From NCBI GenBank assembly GCA_012962735.1, contig DTXA01000049.1, positions 1 through 18,869 on the forward strand: 18,869 nucleotides of DNA, written 5' to 3'. Source of the stretch: Candidatus Latescibacterota bacterium (lineage in GTDB: Bacteria > Latescibacterota > 4484-107 > B68-G9). Shown here piece by piece: positions 1 to 6,670 of the stretch. Below the pieces are notes generated by a model. That model searched no databases. It saw nothing but the letters and a program-made list of their open reading frames with translations, and was not told the DNA's origin. The translations under genes were made by a program, and so were the position numbers. Position 1 is the first letter of the stretch. Each line of letters starts with the position of its first letter.

Positions 1-999
1 CGAGGTGGTCGGGGAGACCTTTCGGGCACCCTCCAGCGTCTGGCCGAACAGGGCCTGTTCGCAGCCGCTCCGGACATGCGGGGATACGGGGATTCGGACG
101 GGAGGCGGGACAGCGGAGGGGTGGAGGTTATGGACATATACAACGCTATAACTTGCGTCAAGGAGAGCTTCGGAAACCGAGTGGACGGCAGGAACCTCAA
201 CATCGTAGGGTACAGTGGAGGCGGGGGGAACGTATTCTCGTGCGTGGTCCGCTTTCCGGACCTCTTCCGCTGCGCTGTTTCGTTCTTCGGGGTGAGCGAC
301 TATGGATACTGGTACGAACACACCGAGAATCCCGAGGTCCGGGAACAGCTGGAGGTGGACATCGGGGGAAATCCGCAGGATGTCCCGGATAGATATATGG
401 CCCGCAACAGCCTCTTAGGGGTGGTCAACAACCCCTACACAGCCTTCTACCTCTTCTGGGACGAGGAGGAGTCAGTCTGTCCACCGCACTTCAACCGTGA
501 GTACTACCGCAGGGCCCAGGAGTTGGGGTATACAAACGTGTACCCTTACGAGAGCCACCCTGGAGACCCCCGCCGGTGGAGACACGGATACCCCGAGGAC
601 GTGCCGGACCTCATAGCCGCCGAGGAGTACTTCCTGCCCGGGATCCTGGCCGGGAGGTATCCACCTCCCGAGATGGTGCCCAGGGGGAAGCTGGTGGTTT
701 TGGGATACGTGATGACCAGGAACTTCTCGATCTGGTTGGGGGACGGAGGGAACGCCGTCGTAGAGTGCCGGTACCTCTGGACCGCCAGGGAGCGGAGGTT
801 CTTCTTCCGAAGGCTCTCTTCGGACCCAGAGGTGCGGGGGCAGCTGTGGCTCTCCCTGGAGGGGATGTCCCTTCCGGTGCAGGTCTACCGCAACGACGCT
901 TTAGTGGAGGAGCTTTCGGAGGGAGAGGAGTATACTTACGGCCGGTTTCAGTTGGACGACCGGTTCCGGTTCGTAAGCGCGGAGGGGCCGGAAGCATAA
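1..999 (+). CDS. Alpha/beta hydrolase, prolyl-oligopeptidase-like (5' truncated by window edge)
   Basis: The reading frame is open from base 1, so the true start lies outside the window; 332 codons are visible. A strand-turn motif RGYGDSDG (codons 27-34) is followed by the nucleophile elbow GYSGGGGN with the likely catalytic Ser at codon 72 (bases 214-216), typical of S9/dienelactone-hydrolase-like alpha/beta hydrolases. A probable catalytic His is in RHGYPED (codon 195, bases 583-585); the acid is probably an Asp in the FWDEEES stretch. After the His there are about 135 further residues rich in beta-type sequence that I do not recognise, longer than the usual end of these enzymes. No membrane segment or signal is visible in what remains. 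Substrate is unknown: peptidase or esterase are both possible. The next gene starts 16 nt downstream, so the two are probably cotranscribed. Confidence 0.8.
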   Translation, partial: RGGRGDLSGTLQRLAEQGLFAAAPDMRGYGDSDGRRDSGGVEVMDIYNAITCVKESFGNRVDGRNLNIVGYSGGGGNVFSCVVRFPDLFRCAVSFFGVSDYGYWYEHTENPEVREQLEVDIGGNPQDVPDRYMARNSLLGVVNNPYTAFYLFWDEEESVCPPHFNREYYRRAQELGYTNVYPYESHPGDPRRWRHGYPEDVPDLIAAEEYFLPGILAGRYPPPEMVPRGKLVVLGYVMTRNFSIWLGDGGNAVVECRYLWTARERRFFFRRLSSDPEVRGQLWLSLEGMSLPVQVYRNDALVEELSEGEEYTYGRFQLDDRFRFVSAEGPEA

Positions 1000-1015
1000 C
1001 CAGAAAGGAGCGAAG

Positions 1016-1816
1016 ATGTTGGTGGTAGGGGAGCTGATTAACGCCAGCAGGAAGAAAGTCGGGGAGGCGATAGCCCGCAGGGACGCCGATTACATAAAAA
1101 AGCTGGCCCGTAGACAGGCCGAAGCTGGAGCAGACTTCGTGGATGTGAACTGCGGAACCTTCGTGGAGGGGGAGGCGGAGTTGATGGGATGGCTGGTGGA
1201 CGTGGTGCAGGAGATGGTGGAAAAGCCCCTGTGCATAGACACTCCGAACCCAGAGGCCATGAAGGTCGGATTGGAGCGCCACCGCAACGGTCGGCCGATG
1301 GTGAACTCCGTTACCGAAGAACCGGGTCGAATGGACGCCGTACTACCGCTGATATTGGAACGTAAGGCCAAAGTGGTAGCTTTGTGTATGTCCAGGGCTG
1401 GGATGCCCTCCTCGGCCGAGGAGCGGGTGGAGGTGGCCAGGAGACTGATCGGGAAGCTGGCAGAGGCCGGAGTACCTCTGGACGACATCTACGTGGACCC
1501 GGTCGTGGTCCCGGTCGGAACGGATCCCCAGGCGGGCAGGGCGTTCTTAGAGGCCGTGCGTCTGATACACGAGGAGTTCCCCGAGGTGCACATAATCTGC
1601 GGGCTGAGCAACGTCTCCTTTGGGCTCCCCCTCAGAAAGCTCCTCAACCGGAATTTCTTGGTGATGGCTATGGCCATGGGCCTCGATGCGGCCATATTGG
1701 ACCCCACCGACAGCGGGACCATAGCGGACATCTGTGCCGTCGAGGCTCTACTGGGCCGGGACCCATTCTGTATGCAGTATATAGAAGCGTATCGGGGGGG
1801 AAGGCTTGTAGTTTGA
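1016..1816 (+). CDS. Methyltetrahydrofolate:corrinoid methyltransferase (AcsE/MeTr family, pterin-binding)
   Basis: A 266-residue pterin-binding TIM-barrel protein, almost the same length as clostridial MeTr (about 262). It would transfer the N5-methyl group of methyltetrahydrofolate to a corrinoid protein in the cytoplasm. Family signature residues are in place: VDVNCG (D43, N45), CIDTPN (D75), MVNS (N97), YVDPVV (D161) and GLSNVS (N199), which in MeTr contact the pterin; the LAMAMGLDAAI-like segment also matches (here VMAMAMGLDAAI). Start ATG at 1016 is set by AAAGGAG at 1004-1010 with a 5 nt spacer. It is a single-domain enzyme without a cobalamin domain, so a separate corrinoid partner is required; none is in the window. 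It may serve the Wood-Ljungdahl pathway or corrinoid-dependent methionine synthesis; the sequence alone cannot decide. It shares a likely transcript with the upstream hydrolase. Confidence 0.88.
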   Translation: MLVVGELINASRKKVGEAIARRDADYIKKLARRQAEAGADFVDVNCGTFVEGEAELMGWLVDVVQEMVEKPLCIDTPNPEAMKVGLERHRNGRPMVNSVTEEPGRMDAVLPLILERKAKVVALCMSRAGMPSSAEERVEVARRLIGKLAEAGVPLDDIYVDPVVVPVGTDPQAGRAFLEAVRLIHEEFPEVHIICGLSNVSFGLPLRKLLNRNFLVMAMAMGLDAAILDPTDSGTIADICAVEALLGRDPFCMQYIEAYRGGRLVV

Positions 1817-1840
1817 CACAACGGCAAATCTTAATATATT
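1813..1840 (+). promoter_or_regulatory. Candidate sigma70-type promoter at the end of the methyltransferase gene
   Basis: A perfect -35 hexamer TTGACA (1813-1818) overlaps the stop codon of the methyltransferase gene. A 16 nt spacer separates it from TATATT (1835-1840). Transcription would run rightward, antisense to the gene remnant at 1839-2215 and into pyrB about 420 nt away. The match is good, but there is no gene directly behind it, so it may be chance. Confidence 0.35.
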
Positions 1841-2215
1841 ACCCAACTATATGGTAGCGGCCTGCCGCACTCTCCCGGCGTTCCGAGAACCTCCTGATCT
1901 CCCTCCCTTGAACGTCATAGAAGGCCACCTCTAAAGGATACCCGCAGAACGTTCCCCTCCTGATCCAGGAAGTTCCTCACTTCGCCCCCTCCTCTTTCTC
2001 CGCACGGCCCACACGCACCCGCACATACTGTACCACTCGGCCCATCCAGGATGGGCCTTCTGAAGGGGCGTGAACTCGAAAATCCTCCGGTCCGTGTTGG
2101 GCCGCTTAGTCTCGCCTGCCAGCACGTAGTTGAGGATAGGGCTCCACTTGAAGGCCGGCTCGCTAAGCCAGGGTCAGTACCAGATATGCACAGAACCCCC
2201 TTGTGTGTGATTTCG
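1839..2215 (-). pseudogene. Frameshifted remnant of a discoidin/FlgD-type secreted protein gene
   Basis: No intact gene occupies the space between the methyltransferase and pyrB, but the minus strand reads like protein if frames are switched. One frame gives WLSEPAFKWSPILNYVLAG, then RRIFEFTPLQKAHPGWAEW (about 2175-2037). A second frame gives VVQYVRVRVGRAEKEEGAK, a discoidin-like strand, before a TGA. A third gives VRNFLDQEGNVLRV. The second frame then resumes with PLEVAFYDVQGREIRRFSE and ESAAGRYHIVG, ending in TAA at 1839-1841. The last part aligns with the FlgD-like domain of the paralogs in this window (ESASGQYEVGW in the gene at 11683-14649) but stops before their WDGRDDEG segment. An in-frame TGA also interrupts the first frame near 2175. 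The remnant is thus broken by several frameshifts and truncated at both ends, with pyrB abutting its upstream side. Exact breakpoints are uncertain. Confidence 0.6.
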
Positions 2216-2228
2216 AAATGCGTATATT
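2201..2228 (+). promoter_or_regulatory. Candidate pyrB promoter
   Basis: TTGTGT (2201-2206), a 16 nt spacer and TATATT (2223-2228) form a plausible sigma70-type promoter. The start of transcription would fall near 2235, leaving a leader of about 30 nt. A strong ribosome site GAGGAGGG (2255-2262) sits 3 nt before the pyrB ATG. The -35 matches the consensus at three positions only. I see no attenuator hairpin or PyrR-type leader in this short stretch. Confidence 0.45.
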
Positions 2229-2265
2229 TGAAACCCGGAAGGGACATCTCAACAGAGGAGGGTAT

Positions 2266-3186
2266 ATGCGTTTGTTCCACGTCATCCGGGCACAGCAGTT
2301 CGACAGGGAGTTGTTAGGCCGCATATTCTCCGAGGCCAGGGAGATGGAAGAGCTCGCCCGCAAGGGAGGCTCGAACATCTTGGCCGGTAAAGTGATGGCC
2401 ACTGTCTTCTACGAACCCAGCACCAGAACCCGCCTATCCTTCGAATCCGCCATGATGCGGCTTGGAGGCCGGGTCATCAGCACTGAGAACGCCCGGGAGT
2501 TCTCCTCGGCCGCAAAGGGTGAGACCCTCGAGGACACCATACGCATCGTGGATGGGTACGCCGACGTCATCGTCCTGCGCCACTACGAGAGCGGCGCGGC
2601 GGAACGGGCCGCCAGGGTCTCCAATGTCCCCATCATCAATGCAGGCGACGGCCCCGGACAGCACCCAACCCAGGCCCTCCTGGACCTCTACACTATAGAG
2701 AAAGAACTAGGCCATATAGACGGCATCTCCGTAGCTATGGTGGGGGACCTGGCCAATGGCCGCACCGTGCGCTCCCTGTGTTACCTCTTAGCCAAGTACA
2801 AAGATGTCAAGATCTACTTTGTCGCCCCAGATGTTGTGAGGATGAAGGAGGACATAAAAGAGTACTTAACCCGCCACAGGGTCCCCTTCTACGAAGAAGA
2901 AGACCTAAAAGAAGTGGCATCGAAGGTGGACGTCATCTACCAGACCCGCATCCAGAAGGAACGCTTCGGGGACCGCATAGAGGACTACGAGAGGGCTCGG
3001 GGGGTGTATATCGTAGATCGGGAGCTTTTAGATGTGATGCAGCCCCACGCAATCGTAATGCACCCCCTGCCCAGGGTCGACGAGATCAGCCCCGAGGTGG
3101 ACGAAGACCCCAGGGCGGCCTACTTCCGCCAGGCCCAAAACGGGTTGTACATAAGGATGGCCCTCCTGAAGATGGTTCTGACATAG
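2266..3186 (+). CDS. pyrB: Aspartate carbamoyltransferase catalytic subunit
   Basis: Condenses carbamoyl phosphate with L-aspartate to N-carbamoyl-aspartate, the committed step of de novo pyrimidine synthesis in the cytoplasm. The 306-residue product has the normal family length. Diagnostic motifs: carbamoyl-phosphate site FYEPSTRTRLSFE (STRTR at residues 52-56), the catalytic loop region FSSAAKGETLED, RHYESGAAERAA, the signature NAGDGPGQHPTQALLD, and the aspartate-side motif MHPLPRVDEI. I chose ATG 2266 because GAGGAGGG lies just upstream and the protein then starts like other PyrB proteins; an in-frame ATG at 2203 would add 21 residues without a ribosome site and would precede the likely transcription start. 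The gene ends in tandem TAG TAG. No regulatory pyrI is present. pyrC follows after 19 nt; in Aquifex the two enzymes form a joint complex, and the same is possible here. Confidence 0.96.
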   Translation: MRLFHVIRAQQFDRELLGRIFSEAREMEELARKGGSNILAGKVMATVFYEPSTRTRLSFESAMMRLGGRVISTENAREFSSAAKGETLEDTIRIVDGYADVIVLRHYESGAAERAARVSNVPIINAGDGPGQHPTQALLDLYTIEKELGHIDGISVAMVGDLANGRTVRSLCYLLAKYKDVKIYFVAPDVVRMKEDIKEYLTRHRVPFYEEEDLKEVASKVDVIYQTRIQKERFGDRIEDYERARGVYIVDRELLDVMQPHAIVMHPLPRVDEISPEVDEDPRAAYFRQAQNGLYIRMALLKMVLT

Positions 3187-3205
3187 TAGCGGAGAAATTT
3201 TTGAA

Positions 3206-4525
3206 ATGCGGCTCATACTCAAGAACGCCAGGATAATAGATCCGGCGAGTGGTTTCGACGATGTGGCGGACCTCTGGATAGAGGACGGCCTCATAGCCGG
3301 GATAGGCCGGGCCCCTTTCCCTGGGAATTTGGTGGACCTGGAGGGGAAGATATTGGCCCCCGGCCTCATAGATATGCACGTCCACCTCAGGGAGCCAGGG
3401 GGAGGCCACAAGGAGACCTTGGCCACTGGGGCTGCGGCGGCATCGACTGGGGGCTTTACCGCTGTAGCCCATATGCCCAATACATCCCCGGTAGTGGACA
3501 CCCCCTACTTGGTGCGGTGGGTTAAAATGCGCTCCCGAGGCCTCCCAGCCAGGGTATATCCCATCGCTGCCGTGACGGAAGGCCAAAAAGGAAAGAAACT
3601 CACCGACTTTCTGGCCCTGAAATCCGCAGGGGTTGTCGCCCTATCCGATGATGGCCACCCCATAGCACACGAAGGGGTTATGCGCCGGGCTCTCGAAAAG
3701 GCCAGGGAGGTCGGGGTCCTCATGATTCTCCACGAAGAGGACCCCGACCTCTCCTCGGGGGGTGTCGTGGACTGCCGGATCGCTGGAAGCCTTGGCCTCT
3801 CCGGAATCCCCCCTGATGCGGAAGAGCGTATGGTCGCCAGAGACATCGCCCTGGCCGAGGAGACCGGAGTTCCGATACACATCGCCCATGTAAGCACAGC
3901 GGGAAGTGTGCGCCTCATCAGGGAGGCCAAGGCCCGAGGCGTCCCCCTCACCTGCGAGACCGCCCCTCATTACTTCGTCCTGACCTACGAGGCCCTGATC
4001 CAGTACGGGACGGACGCCAAAATGAACCCTCCCCTCCGATCCGAGGAGGACCGCCTGGAGGTCCTCAGGGGCTTGGCCGACGGGACCATAGACGCCATCG
4101 CCTCTGACCACGCACCCCATACCCCATCCGAGAAAGCCCGTCCCCTGTCCGAGGCTCCCTTCGGGGTCGTGGGTCTAGAGACGGCACTCGGCGTATCCTG
4201 GACCGAACTGGTGGAGGGGGGGGTACTTCCACCAGAGGAGGTCCTCGCCAAGTTGAGCCTCCGTCCCGCCCGCATACTGGGAGTCCCGGGAGGTCGGATC
4301 GTCCCCGGAGCCCCGGCGGACCTCACCATCGTGGACCCCGAGGTCAGATGGACCGTGAACCCCAAGTCATTCCACTCCAAGGCACGCAATACCCCATTTG
4401 CAGGAAGATCGCTGAAAGGGAAAGCTTGGATGACCATCTTAGGAGGGAAGATTCTAAAGGCGGGAAACTTAACTTCGGAAGCAGAAGTCCCGGAGTCGGT
4501 TTGCACCTCTACCCGCACCAAGTAA
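3206..4525 (+). CDS. pyrC: Dihydroorotase, class I
   Basis: Catalyses the reversible cyclisation of N-carbamoyl-aspartate to dihydroorotate, the step after PyrB. The amidohydrolase metal site is visible: DMHVHLREPG (H58, H60), LSDDG (D148-D149, where some class I enzymes use an Asp instead of a carboxylated Lys), LHEED (H176), IAHVS (H228) and the catalytic Asp in IASDHAPH (D301). HMPNTSP and the substrate-binding KMNPPLR also fit. Length is 439 residues against about 425-430 usually; the excess is a C-terminal tail of about 18 residues (after GGKILKAG) without obvious function. The ATG at 3206 follows GGAG at 3191-3194 with a longish 11 nt spacer. It forms an operon with pyrB and converges with the discoidin/FlgD gene to its right. 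Confidence 0.95.
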   Translation: MRLILKNARIIDPASGFDDVADLWIEDGLIAGIGRAPFPGNLVDLEGKILAPGLIDMHVHLREPGGGHKETLATGAAAASTGGFTAVAHMPNTSPVVDTPYLVRWVKMRSRGLPARVYPIAAVTEGQKGKKLTDFLALKSAGVVALSDDGHPIAHEGVMRRALEKAREVGVLMILHEEDPDLSSGGVVDCRIAGSLGLSGIPPDAEERMVARDIALAEETGVPIHIAHVSTAGSVRLIREAKARGVPLTCETAPHYFVLTYEALIQYGTDAKMNPPLRSEEDRLEVLRGLADGTIDAIASDHAPHTPSEKARPLSEAPFGVVGLETALGVSWTELVEGGVLPPEEVLAKLSLRPARILGVPGGRIVPGAPADLTIVDPEVRWTVNPKSFHSKARNTPFAGRSLKGKAWMTILGGKILKAGNLTSEAEVPESVCTSTRTK

Positions 4526-4680
4526 ACTTCCGGGGGGACCAGACATCCCTTCCGTCCCAACCATCCCTGTACCGGCCGCTGGAAGGAAAGCGGTGCTTCA
4601 CCTCAGAATCCACCCTGATGGGGGTCTCTACGAAACGCTCAAGGCCCCCACTGTCGTCCCTAAGAAGCTATAAGCTAATA

Positions 4681-4697
4681 ACAAAAGCCAGCTTGGC
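4681..4697 (-). terminator. Weak candidate terminator after paralog A
   Basis: On the minus strand, directly after the TGA at 4699-4701, GCCA-AGC-TGGC forms a 4 bp stem with a 3 nt loop followed by TTTTGTT. The stem is short, so this is only a suggestion. The rest of the convergent gap (4526-4680) holds no gene and no clear terminator for pyrC. Confidence 0.22.
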
Positions 4698-4698
4698 A

Positions 4699-6645
4699 TC
4701 AGTAAACCACTGTCAGGGCACCCGTCCGCTCCTCAGTCTTAGCGTCCGCACACACCGAAATCCGATACAGGTATACTCCAGGGGGCACCAACTCCCCATC
4801 CTCATCCCGGCCGTTCCACTCGTATCGATACTGCCCCCTGCCCAGGGTTCCGGAATACACCTCCTGGACCAAGCCTCCTTCCAGATTGTAAACCCCGAGC
4901 CATACCTCGGCTGGAGCGGTCAAGTGCAACAGGGTAAACCCAAACTGCACCACATCCGCCACTCCGTCCTCGTTCGGTGTCACCACCGAAGGAACTACCT
5001 CCATCTCTTCCAACAGCTGCTCCTCGACCGATGTGCGCACCGTTAAAGTATTGCTTCCCCAATCTGACACCGCATCCCCAGGGTTCACCCGCTGTTCGAC
5101 CACCTCCTCATCCGAGGCCCAGACCCAACCCGGAAACTCCAGCCCGTAGCGCAAAACCGGACACTCGAAGTCCACCTCCAACACCTCGTTCTCCCCTTTC
5201 ACCTTGGGGAACTTAACCACGAACCCACCGGCATACACCGTATCCACCGCATCCGGCACCACCTGTCCTCTCAGGCGCACCTTCAATATCTCCGGCCGGA
5301 ACGGGGTCTGAACGCGCAAACGATCGTACCCGATGAAACCGCCACCTCCGAACTCACCGCGGACCGCATAGGTGAACTTCGGCGTGGTCCCGAGCTCAAC
5401 CTCTGCAGTGTCCAGCTCCGCGACCACATTCTGGGCCACAGGCTCAGAGAAGCTGAACCACAGACTATCGATCCTTCCGCCGTCTAAGCGGGACGGGAGG
5501 AAGTGGATCTGTATCTGGATGTATCGCTTGGGGCCCGGGGAGGCGATCCTGGTGCCCTCGGGCTTCAACCCATCCTCGAATGGGTAAAACGCAGACCAAG
5601 GGCTCCAATGCTCGTAGTCCCGCGTGATTTTACCCCTCTCCTTAATCTCCAGCTTCTCCTTCCTACCGTCCGGGTAGATGTGATACCGACGGCCGTAATA
5701 CTCCTCCTTTGTGATCTCCGTCCCGTCCTCCCAGAACGGCACCTCTGTGCCGTGCCCCGTTATTCTCCAGTATACATAAGGGGTATCGTCGTCCCCAGTC
5801 CGAGTCCGGATGAACAGGTGGGCCTCTGGGTCGCTCACGTTGACACCACTCCACCCGATATATCCCCAACTCGCCTTGTCGAACCTGCCTCCGGAAAGCT
5901 CCCGTACATCCAGAAGCTTCGTAGTATATAGGGCATTCGGCACATATCCAGCCCCGTACACCTCCCACTCAGCCACCTCCCACTTGTTCTGGTATCCCGG
6001 CAGGATCCTTATGTAGCGCACAAGACGTGGGGGATCGAAGTCGATCTGCACATAACCGCTCCTGTTCTCGGTGTTCTCTTCGACCAATGTCCAGATTATC
6101 CTCCCGTAGGCGTCTCTGCTCTCCTTAGACCCATCGTTTATGTATATCCAATACTGCTGCATATAGTTACTTGAAAACAAATAACCTTCCGGGAACTTCG
6201 AGGGGTCCGGCCCCTCCTTTATGATGCGGGTGTAAAACCTGGTGCTGGCCACCCTGAACTGCCCCCCTAAATCGATCCAACCGGCTATACGCTGGTGCAC
6301 CCTTGGGTCCACGATATACTGGTATATGTTCTCCAAGGCCTTAGCCTTTCCGTCTATTATCTTCTTCATCTCCTTCAGCCTGGCCCCGAACTCGTGGCCG
6401 AAGATCACCTTCCCCCCCCGCTCGTATACTCCTCTGGCGAGGTTAAAGGTGGAATCCGTCCAGAGGGGCTCTAAAGACCCGGGAAACCTCGTGTACCCGA
6501 CCAGGTCGGTCTCATCGGAGTAAGCCGCCTCCTCCCAAGGGTCCCCTCCTTTCCCCCCGAGCGTATACTTGTATACCTCCCCGTAGACCTCTCCTGCCCA
6601 GGCCAACGTCCAGATGATCACCAGATAGAACAATCCTCTCTTCAT
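4699..6645 (-). CDS. Secreted discoidin-domain / FlgD-like Ig protein (paralog A)
   Basis: A 648-residue exported protein of unknown specific function. Residues 1-22 form a Sec signal peptide (hydrophobic core, likely cut after VYG). Residues about 66-232 fit an F5/8 type C (discoidin) jelly roll: NLARG opening, WIDLGGQF, IYINDGS, LVRYIRILPG and WEVYGAGYVP. An unrecognised module follows, with RTRTGDDD (280-287), a PFWEDGTEITKEEYY stretch (303-317), HWSPWS (346-351) and SPGPKRYIQIQI (369-380), then beta-rich sequence to about 550. Residues 554-648 are a FlgD-like Ig domain (TPNEDGVAD; WNGRDEDGELVPPGVYLYRI) ending in VVY. The ATG follows GGGGGGAGGAG. It lies 25 nt downstream of the glycosyltransferase gene, likely on the same mRNA. 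Discoidin domains bind glycans or membranes in known cases; surface adhesion or glycan binding is inferred. Confidence 0.85.
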   Translation of the reverse strand: MKRGLFYLVIIWTLAWAGEVYGEVYKYTLGGKGGDPWEEAAYSDETDLVGYTRFPGSLEPLWTDSTFNLARGVYERGGKVIFGHEFGARLKEMKKIIDGKAKALENIYQYIVDPRVHQRIAGWIDLGGQFRVASTRFYTRIIKEGPDPSKFPEGYLFSSNYMQQYWIYINDGSKESRDAYGRIIWTLVEENTENRSGYVQIDFDPPRLVRYIRILPGYQNKWEVAEWEVYGAGYVPNALYTTKLLDVRELSGGRFDKASWGYIGWSGVNVSDPEAHLFIRTRTGDDDTPYVYWRITGHGTEVPFWEDGTEITKEEYYGRRYHIYPDGRKEKLEIKERGKITRDYEHWSPWSAFYPFEDGLKPEGTRIASPGPKRYIQIQIHFLPSRLDGGRIDSLWFSFSEPVAQNVVAELDTAEVELGTTPKFTYAVRGEFGGGGFIGYDRLRVQTPFRPEILKVRLRGQVVPDAVDTVYAGGFVVKFPKVKGENEVLEVDFECPVLRYGLEFPGWVWASDEEVVEQRVNPGDAVSDWGSNTLTVRTSVEEQLLEEMEVVPSVVTPNEDGVADVVQFGFTLLHLTAPAEVWLGVYNLEGGLVQEVYSGTLGRGQYRYEWNGRDEDGELVPPGVYLYRISVCADAKTEERTGALTVVY

Positions 6646-6670
6646 AGCTCCTCCCCCCTTAACTTAAGGC

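Noticed and set aside
1915..2280. 121-codon minus frame in the gap before pyrB as an intact gene
   Set aside because: Only parts of it read like protein, and the protein-like text continues in other frames, so it is explained better as part of a frameshifted remnant.
4526..4680. Hairpins in the pyrC / paralog A gap (for example TGGGGG near 4619 with CCCCCA near 4650)
   Set aside because: Long loops and no T-tract; not convincing as terminators.
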